The notes: generated from the sequence alone by a model not told the origin. Shown: positions 19,701 through 28,084, counted from the stretch's first letter. The stretch is DNA of 64,000 nt from Vibrio sp. YMD68 (GCF_029958905.1 NZ_CP124614.1:558001-622000), one strand, 5' to 3'. Made by a program: numbers and translations.

Positions 19701-20461
19701 CTCTCATGGGGGCAGGGCCATCAACGGCTGCTGGCGCGGGAGCGGAGCAAGCTGCGACTGGCTTCATGCAGGTGTTGACCAACAAAACGGCTGAATGGGT
19801 AGGTACGACCTTTGGTTCGGGGGCGCAATCGGCACTGTTTAGCAACGTTGGTGGCGCGGTTGGAGCCGATGGTGTCGTTTCGGGCGGTAACTTTGCCCTG
19901 GGGGGCGCTGCTGGCGCGGTTCTGAGTACGGTTATGACGGCCTACATGATTTATTCAGTCACCATGATCCTCATTCAGCTTATCTGGAAATGTGAGCAGA
20001 GTGAATTTGAGATGAACGCCAAGCGGGTATTGAAGAGTTGCCACTATGTAGGTTCTTACTGCAAGTCTAAGTTCTTAGGTGCCTGTGTTGAAAAACGGCA
20101 GTCATATTGCTGCTTTACTTCGCCACTTTCACGGATCATTCAAGAACAAGTACGTCCTCAATTGGGCCTTGGTTGGGGCAGTGCCAAGTCACCAAACTGT
20201 GAAGGTTTGACCGCGAGTCAGTTAAACCAGGTAGATTGGAGCCAAGTCAATCTGGATGAATGGATAGGTATCTTATCGATAACAGGCAACCTACCCGAAG
20301 TACCGTCACTGGATCTGGAACGACTCACAGGCTCAGGAAGTACGCTAAACGTTGATGGAAACCGTCAAAGTGCCGCAGATAGAGCCATTGAAAGGCTAAA
20401 CGGAATGGATGCTCAGAAATTACGCCAGGAGGCGACGGAAGAAATTTCGGGAAACAATTAA
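16769..20461 (+). CDS. traN: TraN, outer-membrane mating-pair stabilisation adhesin
   Basis: A 1230-residue exported Cys-rich protein. Signal peptide about 1-28 (ends HGVAAD). Repeated Cys blocks such as ACQVLEANPSCGFMSSEC and the later CAALEKNPACQYVRTEC show an internal duplication. A Gly/Ala-rich segment near residues 990-1065 precedes the Cys-rich C-terminus. TraN recognises recipient outer-membrane proteins; length is typical of the long SXT-type TraN. It ends the dsbC-to-traN operon and marks the left border of hotspot 4. Confidence 0.92.
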   Translation: MKPTLFTRVLAGILSITMACLPLHGVAADVQRQSGLSGQQEGKQLLQNWTMPALNGNTLSVPTGSGNETINLQELFPGMDQGSLDVLTGVYGSDASMNQLGTQRQDSMASESGASGEAFRSLQQIKDRSRPDMVNDPLWTLTDAVQTDPNLLTQSFPGCESQGEGSPNNQQCDRLNTAVNSCTITHDYTAGIIEHVSGPMNLRSCGEGCLEVWIGRIGDNYWSGRCKVFEQAITLKVVNPDAITSAVLEYAKWDDYMQVWLGDQKVWSGPNNNFPPETAGRCELSTSWERNPNTDLTAKLKAVEPGLEVPVKIRVSVTGSGEGYARIKVRFDPTKVVMNDSWSPQSCIEQAADIPAKFSDYSIQCTDQPSSTNGCTVVNGVSVCESYFAPSPVAGISPLCRRVQVSVDDESYKGIENQACQVLEANPSCGFMSSECAETNDKGECIRFTDTYDCGLQTSDPKCVVSNLMPSSFEACEPTQTITPFTETKHVPDYQVCEKISTLTQCQLERRVSAETHQQNWSIERGCFSSETLSFVPQHSSTMQTGNATLRVFDNQNTEIKITESPSKANGWKTTLSLTGNKETVTETKSSIKYPEMTCPKGTLVGSLCKVVNGSIISWHEPQEVTRSKCESGWNKVDFDTCSREVQKCLAPAKLSASLTFSGKYLEQDVVHQSSDPGIDQCLMQTDQFTAVQWQCLDTGTKRIDGLTVGSGELTNLGSLYPAVVSSPAHLTSRGSSDGLGLSCWRARATYNASTAHPEFNMGSSDSWVDANGNTQTIVNNGQNTTTNTCAALEKNPACQYVRTECTEGGAGHEGFCYIQSLVYDCGQSVEVQNARMEAQYNCEGPVRCMGTDCLEPESIKQANFAEAAAMLNAAQFMTNDMSCTGADGQDNVECTVFKGNAGQCKKAVGGIVDCCEKPSGVSLSDYITMIVAVNKLDTAVMAMNPSSAIYGSWNTLREPITSTWSAVKEPFVSAWDSLMGAGPSTAAGAGAEQAATGFMQVLTNKTAEWVGTTFGSGAQSALFSNVGGAVGADGVVSGGNFALGGAAGAVLSTVMTAYMIYSVTMILIQLIWKCEQSEFEMNAKRVLKSCHYVGSYCKSKFLGACVEKRQSYCCFTSPLSRIIQEQVRPQLGLGWGSAKSPNCEGLTASQLNQVDWSQVNLDEWIGILSITGNLPEVPSLDLERLTGSGSTLNVDGNRQSAADRAIERLNGMDAQKLRQEATEEISGNN

Positions 20462-20468
20462 AAGAAAT

Positions 20469-20505
20469 TGCTCCATTAGCCCAGTTTTGCAGGGCTAATG
20501 GAGCA
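20469..20505 (+). terminator. Strong hairpin terminator after traN
   Basis: TGCTCCATTAGCCC (20469-20482) and GGGCTAATGGAGCA (20492-20505) form a perfect 14-bp stem with a 9-base loop, 8 bp after the traN stop. The following sequence is A/T-rich but not a pure T-run. Confidence 0.7.
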
Positions 20506-20558
20506 TATAAAAAATAATAAATATGCATTGAATTAACTGCGACTATTTTGTAACAGAT

Positions 20559-20580
20559 GTGTTTGTAGTAGTGTTTGTAG
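20559..20580 (+). repeat. 12-bp tandem repeat array, left part, split by the IS
   Basis: GTGTTTGTAGTA occurs at 20559-20570, followed at 20571 by GTGTTTGTAG, which is also the left copy of the IS target duplication. Two more full copies lie right of the IS, at 21835-21846 and 21847-21858. Before insertion the site would have had three tandem copies. Confidence 0.75.
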
Positions 20581-21834
20581 CAGGGCGGGAGTTAACTTTT
20601 AGTTGATATCACCCAAATATTAGCTCCGCCCTAAAATCTGGGCTCCATCCTGCTTGCTGCCTTTTGCCTTTGATGCTGTCTTTTTTCCCTTGGTGCTGCT
20701 TGATCACACTCAAGGATACGCGGTTAAACAGCGCTAGATGTGCCGCCCCTGTTGGATCTGCTACCTTCATAGCATCTTCTCTGAACGCAACATCAAGCAC
20801 CCAATGCAGTTCATTTTCAACTAGCCAGTGATCTCTTATATACTGTGCTGCTTGTTCTGCATTAACTGGTAAAGAGCTGATATACCATCTAGACTCCCTT
20901 GTTCTAACGCCTCCCTCGCATCTTTCACTCACTACTTCTATCACGCTTTTTATTGTGGTCCATTTTTTCGCAAGCTCTTCAGGCAAACAGGCCTGCATTT
21001 GCAAGACTTCACGTCGCTCTAATCGTCCGTGCCCTTTGTTTTCTTGCGAGAATTCTTCAAACAATTCAGGGTTATCGTACGCTGCGGCAAAGCTGGCGGT
21101 GACAGCTTCATAAAGCGAGGGTTGGTTTCTCTTGATTTGAATAACAAAATCAGATTCCTTCTTTTTTAGCACTTCCATTGACTTAACTTGAGCATGAAGG
21201 CCATCTAAGGTGAATATCGTGCCCTTAGTTCCCAACATATCAATAAGCTGGCGAGCTAGTTCGGCTTCATCACCCTTGCCATCACTAGAAGATTGGGCCA
21301 GCGTGATCCCATTTTCAACATCATAAGCACTGACCACATGGATCGCGTTGTAAATATCGCCTTTCCATGCTCCACGTAATGTTTTGCCATCAATTGCAAT
21401 ACGAGCCTTTCCGGAGCTTTCTCGACGTACATTTATCCAGCTCAATAAAGCCTGCATCAGAGCTTCTGTATCAAGTGCTTTCACTATCATCGCGATGCAG
21501 TGACGGCGGGGGATCCCATTCTCGAAAGAACGATATTTTTTTAACCATTCAATTTGGGCGTCACCAAAATTTTGTATCTCTTTCCACCCGTTAGCACCAC
21601 TTAAAACAGCTGAAAAAACAAGGAAAACAACATCAATAAGGTTATGCTTCATGTTTGTTGCTTGACGATGATCAGGTATATCTTCTAGATAGGTGAATAA
21701 GTCCATACAATAAGTTTATTCAAGTTTAAGTTATTGATGTGATCCCAGCCCCTGAAAAAAGTTCATTTGCCACTCGTAAAATTGCAGCAAGCAAAGGTCA
21801 ATTCTAAATCACAATTTAGTTAGATCCCGCCCTG
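20581..21834 (-). mobile_element. ISAs1-family insertion sequence, complete, with 10-bp target duplication
   Basis: The element is 1254 bp. The left end begins CAGGGCGGGAGTTAACT at 20581; the complement of the right end, from 21834, reads CAGGGCGGGATCTAACT, 15 of 17 identical. The direct repeat GTGTTTGTAG flanks both ends (20571-20580 and 21835-21844), a length normal for ISAs1-family elements. One transposase gene fills it. Intact ends and exact duplication suggest a fairly recent insertion, located between traN and the Gabija genes. Confidence 0.9.
20609..21706 (-). CDS. ISAs1-family DDE transposase
   Basis: A 365-residue transposase. The N-terminal MDLFTYLEDIPDHRQ and the catalytic blocks IAIDGKTLRG, FTLDGLHAQ and ENELHWVLDVAFRED are typical of the ISAs1 / H-repeat-associated family. 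Reading frame is intact with no stops, so the element may be active. It points away from the defence genes on its right. Confidence 0.93.
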   Translation of the reverse strand: MDLFTYLEDIPDHRQATNMKHNLIDVVFLVFSAVLSGANGWKEIQNFGDAQIEWLKKYRSFENGIPRRHCIAMIVKALDTEALMQALLSWINVRRESSGKARIAIDGKTLRGAWKGDIYNAIHVVSAYDVENGITLAQSSSDGKGDEAELARQLIDMLGTKGTIFTLDGLHAQVKSMEVLKKKESDFVIQIKRNQPSLYEAVTASFAAAYDNPELFEEFSQENKGHGRLERREVLQMQACLPEELAKKWTTIKSVIEVVSERCEGGVRTRESRWYISSLPVNAEQAAQYIRDHWLVENELHWVLDVAFREDAMKVADPTGAAHLALFNRVSLSVIKQHQGKKDSIKGKRQQAGWSPDFRAELIFG

Positions 21835-21844
21835 GTGTTTGTAG

Positions 21845-22156
21845 TAGTGTTTGTAGTAGCTCATATCTGATCTTGCAGTTTCGATGAATTGGGTTGAACT
21901 TCATCGGGCAGAATGCAATTGAGATTAGGTTTTGCTGTTGGGTGAAGCTTTTAGCTGTTGTAAAAACTCCCTTTTTTTGATCGGAATTTTGATAGATTTT
22001 CGTCTAGTTTCATTAACAACTACCGTAAGTTCAAACTTTGAACTTACGGTAAAGCCGTATGACGACGGTCAGCAGCTAAAACACATTTGTAGTCTGTCTT
22101 GTATCTGTGGTCTACATACCCCATATATTTAAGCAAAACAAAAATAAGGTAATGGA
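21845..22156. other. Upstream region of the Gabija operon
   Basis: About 310 AT-rich bases with the last 12-bp repeats at the left edge and a perfect 29-base inverted repeat at 22022-22050. No convincing gene. It must hold the gajAB promoter, but I cannot define the hexamers. Confidence 0.4.
22022..22050 (+). promoter_or_regulatory. Perfect 14-bp inverted repeat upstream of gajA
   Basis: ACCGTAAGTTCAAA (22022-22035), one C, then TTTGAACTTACGGT (22037-22050). It lies 107 bp before the gajA start. It could be a regulator operator or a transcription terminator protecting the operon from readthrough; the downstream sequence is AAAGCC rather than a T-run, while the upstream side is T-poor too. 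Confidence 0.5.
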
Positions 22157-24256
22157 ATGTACATAAGTTCTCTAAAGATAAGGAATTTCAGAAATTTCTT
22201 AAGTTCACGCTTCACCTTTAAAAAAGGGGTGAATACTATATTAGGGGAAAACGGCTCAGGTAAGACTAATGCGCTTTTTACTCTTAGATTGTTGCTCGAT
22301 GAATCATTACCTAGAAACGTTACCCGATTAAAAGACAGCGACTTCTGTAGAAATTTGCTTGATTGGAAAGGCCATTGGATAGTCATTTCCATAGATTTCG
22401 ATGAACTTTCACCGCATGAGGGCTGCCAGATGTTAAAGCATGATGCTGGGCATATGGATGACAGCTCAAGAGGCACACTTACATATTATTATCGCCCCTG
22501 CCTAAAGGTCAGGCAGGCACTTTTTGAGGCAAACGGTGATCAAACCCTATCTAAACAAATCTTAAATGAAATTACAATTGATGACTATGAACCAGTATTT
22601 TCAGGAAGAGCCAATGCTGATTTTTTATGTGATGAAACCTACAGAGAGTTAGTCGGTGATTTTGCTAATTATATTTTCCCAGACCCTAATAATATAGATT
22701 TTAAATCTTATGGTGTAAAGCTGTCTCCTCTTCATGAAGAAGTATCGTTTACTTTCGTGAAAGCATTAAGAGACGTAGTTTCTGATTTAAAGAATTACAG
22801 AAACAGTCCTTTGCTAGCTCTATTGAAGGGGCTGGAGTCTGATATCTCCGATGAAGACTCAAAAAATATTACTGAACTAGTATCCGACATTAATGCCGCC
22901 ATCTCAGAATTAGACGAAATAAAGCAAGTTTCAAATGGGATTCAAAGTACATTACATCAAACGGTTGGTTACGCATTTTCACCGATTATTGATATTGAAT
23001 CTTCGCTACCGAGCGAGCTTGATAAGTTATTACAAAAGCTGTCTCTAACCGTGGGTGATAACTATGTTGATGGCTACAGTGGTGATTTAAATGAACTTAG
23101 CCTTGGTGGGGCAAATTTGATTTATGTTGCCCTTAAGTTATTAGAATACGAGCGCAAGCAGAATATAGACAAAGCAGCTCAATTTTTGGTGATAGAGGAG
23201 CCGGAAGCGCATATCCATACTCACATCCAAAAGACTCTGTTTGAAAATCACGTTGTAGATAAAACTCAGGTATTCCTATCTACCCACTCAACACATATAT
23301 CATCAGTTGCCAAAATTGCCGAAATGAACATTTTGGGGCTAGATGAGAATAGGGTTGATGTTTTTCAACCTGCAACAAACTTGAACACCAAAGAGTGTAG
23401 TCGAATCGAAAGATACTTAAATGCAACACGTTCTACACTCCTTTTCGCGAAAGGTGTTATTTTAGTTGAAGGTGAGGCTGAATTAATACTTATACCAACG
23501 CTTGTGAAAAAAGTATTAGGCATTTCATTAGATGAACTTGGTATAAGTTTAATTAGTATGGATAGTGCTTTTTTTGAACATATATCAAACTTGTTTCACC
23601 TGGATAGAATTAGAAAAAACTGTGCGATAATTACTGATTTGGATAAATCCATAGCAAAGCTACCAGCTAACGAAGCTGATTTCGATGATTACCTACGATC
23701 TTGTTTTAACTCTCAAGAATCAGGAAAAATACGAAAACAAAAGCTTGATGAGCACATTAATGGAAACGATTACGTAGAAGCATTCTACGCCAACCACACT
23801 TTTGAAGTTGACTTTTTAAGCGCAGAAAACTCAATAGAGTTAGTTGAGTCGCTAAAATCAATATACACATCTCAAGCGCATATTGATAAGTCAACAGCGT
23901 TGCTCGAACATTCCGATGTAAGCATATACGGAAAAGAAGTGCTTAGGTTAGCTAATAAAGAAGGAAAAGGTTGGTTTGCTTTGCTTGTATCAGAAACGAT
24001 TACATCGGAAACATATATCCCTAAATATATTCTGAATGCGATAGCTTTTTCATGTGGTTACAAACTAGCACCTCAAGTTCTACATAAAATGTGCTGCTAC
24101 AGGATGAACAATCCAATGCCTGTTTTTAAAGATGAAGATAAACCTGTTGAATTCTTCAAAGACAATAGCAATGACATAAATGCCTGCATTAGTGAGTTTG
24201 TTAAAGAATGTGCTGATGACGATTTAACGTACCTAATCAACTTGCTGGCTAGGTAG
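22157..24256 (+). CDS. gajA: GajA-like OLD-family ATPase/TOPRIM nuclease (Gabija)
   Basis: A 699-residue protein. N-terminal ABC-type ATPase: Walker A GENGSGKT at residues 30-37, signature LSLGG near residue 313, Walker B FLVIEEPEAHIH near 343-354, and a following His-switch region. C-terminal TOPRIM: VEGEAE at 437-442 and DLD at 494-496. OLD-family nucleases paired with a UvrD-like helicase form the Gabija anti-phage system, where GajA is the DNA-nicking subunit and is inhibited by nucleotides. It is longer than the Bacillus GajA I remember (about 580). Base composition is much more AT-rich than the tra genes, indicating separate acquisition. Confidence 0.88.
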   Translation: MYISSLKIRNFRNFLSSRFTFKKGVNTILGENGSGKTNALFTLRLLLDESLPRNVTRLKDSDFCRNLLDWKGHWIVISIDFDELSPHEGCQMLKHDAGHMDDSSRGTLTYYYRPCLKVRQALFEANGDQTLSKQILNEITIDDYEPVFSGRANADFLCDETYRELVGDFANYIFPDPNNIDFKSYGVKLSPLHEEVSFTFVKALRDVVSDLKNYRNSPLLALLKGLESDISDEDSKNITELVSDINAAISELDEIKQVSNGIQSTLHQTVGYAFSPIIDIESSLPSELDKLLQKLSLTVGDNYVDGYSGDLNELSLGGANLIYVALKLLEYERKQNIDKAAQFLVIEEPEAHIHTHIQKTLFENHVVDKTQVFLSTHSTHISSVAKIAEMNILGLDENRVDVFQPATNLNTKECSRIERYLNATRSTLLFAKGVILVEGEAELILIPTLVKKVLGISLDELGISLISMDSAFFEHISNLFHLDRIRKNCAIITDLDKSIAKLPANEADFDDYLRSCFNSQESGKIRKQKLDEHINGNDYVEAFYANHTFEVDFLSAENSIELVESLKSIYTSQAHIDKSTALLEHSDVSIYGKEVLRLANKEGKGWFALLVSETITSETYIPKYILNAIAFSCGYKLAPQVLHKMCCYRMNNPMPVFKDEDKPVEFFKDNSNDINACISEFVKECADDDLTYLINLLAR

Positions 24257-24259
24257 ATT

Positions 24260-26020
24260 ATGGAATTAAGTACCGAGCAACAAGCCGCCGTAAATTGTAA
24301 CGGAAATGCTTATGTAACCGCGTGCCCTGGCAGTGGCAAGACAAGAGCACTCACAGCAAGAATCGCCAAAGGTGTAGATGCTTTGAAGCACCGAAACAAT
24401 AAAGTTCTCGCTGTTACTTTTACAAATCGTGCCGCAGCTGAAATTACCGATAGACTCGACGAAAATTATACAATAGAGAGTGGCAAGGTGTGGGCTGGAA
24501 CCATTCACTCCTTTGCCTTGGATTGGATAATAAAACCTTACGCACCTTACCTTTCTTATCTAAATGATGGTTATTCAATAGCTGATGAATATGAAACAAG
24601 AAGTATTATTAATAGACTAAAAAAAGAAAATGGCGTAGGTATATTCGAAGACATTAATACTTCGTTTAATAGGCAAGGCGAAGTGATAAATTCGGACCAT
24701 CGAGCTACTAGAGTTGAACAAGAGTATCGAAAAGAGCTTGCCGAAAGAAAGAAAATAGATTTTGACCAATCCCTATATTTTGCTTATCAACTATTGGAAG
24801 CAAAACCCGAAATTGCTAACACTTTAGGAGGCATATTTAGCTTAATATGTATAGATGAGGCTCAAGACACACAAGATCTTCAATACGCAATTCTATCCAA
24901 GATATTTATTCATGCATCAGATAAGCCACAGTTGTTTATTGTTGGCGATGAAAATCAGGCGATTTACGGAAGTATTGGCGGAAAATCTCTATCACTAGAT
25001 GAAATAAATGAAGAATTCTTGGGTGGCAATATTACACCCTTTACATTTAGTGATAACTATCGTTCTACACAAAGGCTTGTGGACTACTTTTCTCCATTTC
25101 GCAATGTTAATGGCGGTATATCAAAGGCTAAAAATAAAAATGCCTCAGGTACTATTCGCTTCTTCAATCAGAGTGTTGATAAGGACTATCTAGCTGACAA
25201 TATTGCTCACTTAATTCAACAAGAATTGGATAATGGATGTAGCGAAAACGACATTTGTGTAATTGCTCCAAAGTGGGATCCTATAAGGGTTATGACCAAA
25301 AAGTTAATTACATTACTTCCCGATGTAAAATTTGATGCTCCCGCTTTATCACCATTTCATGGTCAACAAGATAGTTTTTGGTTAACTGTCGCGAAACTGG
25401 CTTTAACAGACCCATCCGGAAGGTTATTAACTACACGAATAAAATGGGCTGGAGAGGTAATACGTCAGCTTACCGAAACATATCACCATATTAGCGAACT
25501 AACGCCTAAAAAACTTTTAAAGTTAATTAATTCTTTTCAAAGTGACACCCAAGTTGGGACTGAATACCTCAAAGCGTGTTTTGAGTTTATGGTTAGGGAA
25601 CTAAAAATAGAACTAGTGACAGACAAAGTTCTTCTAGAAAATTTTGAATTATTCTTTGAAAAAGCATTAGCGAACATTGAGCGTAGTGAAGGTCAATATG
25701 AAGACACCGTTACAGCATTAAAAAGCTTTTTTAAGGAATCAACAGGGGTAGTAATTAATACCTGTCACGGTGTAAAAGGTGAAGAATACAAGACTGTTAT
25801 AGCATTTGGACTTTTAAGAGGATTCATCCCCCATTGGAACGACATAATTAATCGACCAGTATCTGTCGGAAGAGATTCAGAATCAAAGCTGCTGTATGTA
25901 ATCGCGTCTAGAGCTAAAGAAAATTTATATTTGTTTGCAGAAGACGGACGAAGAACTCAAAACGGTAACCCTTATGAAACGTCAAGCTTATTGAATGCTT
26001 ACAAATACCAGTATAATTAA
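24260..26020 (+). CDS. gajB: GajB-like UvrD/Rep-family helicase (Gabija)
   Basis: A 586-residue superfamily 1 helicase, starting 3 bp after the gajA stop. Q-motif STEQQAAV at 4-11, Walker A ACPGSGKT at 21-28, motif II CIDEAQDTQD near 208-217, NYRSTQRLV near 265-273, motif V CHGVKGEEYKTV near 507-518 and motif VI VIASRAKENLYLF near 553-565. In Gabija, GajB binds GajA and is thought to sense DNA ends made during phage attack. The tight pairing supports the system call over a stand-alone repair helicase. Confidence 0.88.
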   Translation: MELSTEQQAAVNCNGNAYVTACPGSGKTRALTARIAKGVDALKHRNNKVLAVTFTNRAAAEITDRLDENYTIESGKVWAGTIHSFALDWIIKPYAPYLSYLNDGYSIADEYETRSIINRLKKENGVGIFEDINTSFNRQGEVINSDHRATRVEQEYRKELAERKKIDFDQSLYFAYQLLEAKPEIANTLGGIFSLICIDEAQDTQDLQYAILSKIFIHASDKPQLFIVGDENQAIYGSIGGKSLSLDEINEEFLGGNITPFTFSDNYRSTQRLVDYFSPFRNVNGGISKAKNKNASGTIRFFNQSVDKDYLADNIAHLIQQELDNGCSENDICVIAPKWDPIRVMTKKLITLLPDVKFDAPALSPFHGQQDSFWLTVAKLALTDPSGRLLTTRIKWAGEVIRQLTETYHHISELTPKKLLKLINSFQSDTQVGTEYLKACFEFMVRELKIELVTDKVLLENFELFFEKALANIERSEGQYEDTVTALKSFFKESTGVVINTCHGVKGEEYKTVIAFGLLRGFIPHWNDIINRPVSVGRDSESKLLYVIASRAKENLYLFAEDGRRTQNGNPYETSSLLNAYKYQYN

Positions 26021-26331
26021 TACCTGTATGACGGGCTTAAGAAGCTTACTCTGCACGTATCGGTTTCGTTATTCTTGGCTGACCAGAGGGTATAATAAAC
26101 TTACAGCGAACTTTTAAAGTCGCTGTTGAGCTTGAAGCAGTTATTCAGGAGACTATTATTTAAACCGCCGCTATTCGCTCATAACTACCCTTATAGTATT
26201 TACGTTAAGCAGTTTTGGGCTAAAAGCGAGTTAGAATCGAACGCCCGCTTTGGGATGTTGCCAACGGTCAGATTAGATTGAGAACTGTTAATCGAACCTT
26301 ATTCAACTAATTTGTTTTAGCTAGTTTTCAA
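26021..26331. other. Region between gajB and the endonuclease gene
   Basis: About 310 bp between convergent genes. The only structure I see is an imperfect inverted repeat at 26103-26126 (ACAGCG/CGCTGT), a possible gajB terminator. No supportable gene. Confidence 0.35.
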
Positions 26332-27015
26332 TTAACAGCTATCTGATACATGGCAATTAGAATTACCTTGAATGCCTTTAATCTTCAAATCACGTACTTT
26401 TTCCCATTCGTCCAAAGGGTCCATTTTTGACCAAGCTTCAAATAGCTGAGTTTGTTGCCTGCTTAGTCTTAGGCCGTATTGATCTCGCATGTAGAAATAA
26501 ATTCTAGCAATATCACCCTGACGATTAGCTGGTGGTTCTGCTCGGCGGTCTTTGAAATCAACTTCGAAATCACATAGACCATAGGATCTTGGTTCATACG
26601 GAATCATGCCAAATCGAAAATTTGATCTATCCCCGTTGAGCTCTCCTACTGATGGTACGAGGTTATGGAGATCCGACACCATTTTAGAAAACCCAGGATC
26701 ATTCTTTTCGCAGTTCCGACGTCCACCGTTTTGCCAGCATTGGCGTTGATGGCCAATTTCCCATGCTGAGACAACGTGCTCCCACTCTAAGCGTTCTCCT
26801 CGTTTCGGTTGCTTCCTTGGTTCATATCCGCAAGATGCAGCATCAATCGCACCATCATTGTTATAGCTACATCCACAGTAAAACGTACTCTGGTTGTCTT
26901 GGTAAATTTCTCGGGCAAATCGTTTTGCCTGGCTGAACGATGTTGGGTGTTCTGCAAATGCAGGGATTGCGAACAACGCTATTAAGAAGGTAACGAGAAA
27001 ATTAGTTCTATTCAT
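26332..27015 (-). CDS. Secreted/periplasmic endonuclease I (EndA/Dns-like; IdeA-type ICE DNase)
   Basis: A 227-residue protein with signal peptide (about 1-21, ends PAFAEH) and an endonuclease I domain: LEWEHVVSAWEIG (catalytic His and Glu region), CYS-rich pattern, SDLHNLVPSVGELNGDRSNF with the metal-binding Asn, and a C-terminal Cys pair. Homologues include E. coli EndA, Vvn and V. cholerae Dns. An SXT-family ICE in V. cholerae carries such a nuclease, IdeA, that blocks natural transformation; this gene has that family and an equivalent context. It lies between the Gabija genes and the AcaB-like gene, reading leftwards. Confidence 0.88.
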   Translation of the reverse strand: MNRTNFLVTFLIALFAIPAFAEHPTSFSQAKRFAREIYQDNQSTFYCGCSYNNDGAIDAASCGYEPRKQPKRGERLEWEHVVSAWEIGHQRQCWQNGGRRNCEKNDPGFSKMVSDLHNLVPSVGELNGDRSNFRFGMIPYEPRSYGLCDFEVDFKDRRAEPPANRQGDIARIYFYMRDQYGLRLSRQQTQLFEAWSKMDPLDEWEKVRDLKIKGIQGNSNCHVSDSC

Positions 27016-27079
27016 GTAAATTGGCCAAAAATGACAGTTAAATTCATTTTAATGATTTTGATAGAAAATACAGCAAGAT

Positions 27080-27098
27080 GAAGAGCCCCTTCGAGAGG
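27080..27098 (-). terminator. Hairpin after the AcaB-like gene
   Basis: AGCCCCT and AGGGGCT form a 7-bp stem around 27080-27098, just beyond the 27116 stop of the minus-strand gene. The T-run on that strand is weak. Confidence 0.4.
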
Positions 27099-27115
27099 GG
27101 CTGGTTGATGGGAGC

Positions 27116-27718
27116 CTAGTTGGCGGGGTTATCTGTTTCCTCTTCAGTGATATCGTCATCGGTTGAAGGCACCGCTTGCTCAACTTCTGCTTCTTTACCC
27201 TTGGCTTGGGCTGATTTTCGTGCTCGAATTTCGATATCAATTATGCGTCGAGCCAGTTTGATGATGCGCTGTTGCCATGCGTAGTTGCCATCAACACGTT
27301 GCTTGTTGCTAAGCACGCTAGACAACCAGAGTGTGTCCATTGAGATCATCAACGCATCGAGTTTGCGAACTAAGCCGGCAAACTGGCCAACCTGAGGCGA
27401 GCTGATTTTGGCGTTGAAGGTAATCGGGTCGGTGTAGTCAGGTACTTCATCGATGCCGTTGGACTCCATCAGTTTGTCCAAACGAGCTTGTTCTTTGTCT
27501 ACCGCCTTAGCGCAATCCTCGATCAACTGGCTAATGATCTGTTCCACTTCATCGATTTCGTTCTCATCGCCAATGATGCGTAGGATGACATCGATTCCGT
27601 AAAGCGCACTGACCGTGCGCCTAAAAACACGGTCAACGACACGTTGCGCCTGTAAGCTGTTAATTGTGAATGATTGTTCAAAGATGGGTTTTGAGTAATT
27701 GGGTTTTGCTTGGGCCAT
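27116..27718 (-). CDS. AcaB-like / DUF1845-type ICE protein (s063 position)
   Basis: A 200-residue protein with a central helical domain and an acidic C-terminus (TDDDITEEETDNPAN). The pattern and position match the conserved gene s063 that bounds hotspot 4 in SXT, and I associate it with the DUF1845/AcaB family, whose IncC member is a transcriptional regulator of conjugation. That functional link is family knowledge and uncertain here. It is divergent from the ssb-bet-exo block; an AGGAGC site precedes the ATG at 27718. Confidence 0.65.
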   Translation of the reverse strand: MAQAKPNYSKPIFEQSFTINSLQAQRVVDRVFRRTVSALYGIDVILRIIGDENEIDEVEQIISQLIEDCAKAVDKEQARLDKLMESNGIDEVPDYTDPITFNAKISSPQVGQFAGLVRKLDALMISMDTLWLSSVLSNKQRVDGNYAWQQRIIKLARRIIDIEIRARKSAQAKGKEAEVEQAVPSTDDDITEEETDNPAN

Positions 27719-28021
27719 AAGTTTGCTCCTGATATGACAATAATCAGTCCCTAGACTAATCCTCTGTGAGGTAATGGCCTTTCAGCTAGGTGGAAGAATT
27801 GAGCATCTTTCTAACTATCCTGTCTGGATAAGACGGTTACACTGACTATCAAATATTGCTGATCTGTTTCAGTGATATCTGCGCCTGAGAGCATGAGCTC
27901 AAAGGAAGCCCGCCGCTGAGTATTCTCAGTGGTACTAAGAGGTAGCTAGCCTCCTTAAACAAATAGCCTGCATGTTTTTACATGCTCAACCATGCGTTCC
28001 TTACGGTTCGCCTTTTCACCA
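27719..28021. other. Divergent control region between the AcaB-like gene and the ssb block
   Basis: About 300 bp without a gene. It holds several short inverted repeats: CTGAG/CTCAG around 27915-27930 and GCATGT/ACATGC at 27970-27985. Promoters for both directions should be here; I cannot place them. Confidence 0.4.
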
Positions 28022-28084
28022 CCCAACTGGGGGAGTTTTCCCCAGTTGGGGGTGACTCCTTCAAAACCAATATAAGGAGTCACC
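28022..28084 (+). promoter_or_regulatory. Two-hairpin leader of the 28086 gene
   Basis: First stem: CCCAACTGGGG (28022-28032) with CCCCAGTTGGG (28040-28050), perfect 11 bp. Second stem: GGTGACTCC (28051-28059) with GGAGTCACC (28076-28084), perfect 9 bp, holding the AGGAG ribosome site of the ATG at 28086. It is the clearest example of the leader family. Confidence 0.7.

Noticed and set aside
20559..21858. CRISPR-like short repeats GTGTTTGTAGTA
   Set aside because: Copies are directly adjacent without spacers and are explained as a tandem repeat split by an IS; no cas genes.
22157..26020. OLD nuclease plus helicase as a retron or PARIS-type system
   Set aside because: No reverse transcriptase, ncRNA or AriA/AriB-like pair; the adjacent UvrD-like helicase fits Gabija.
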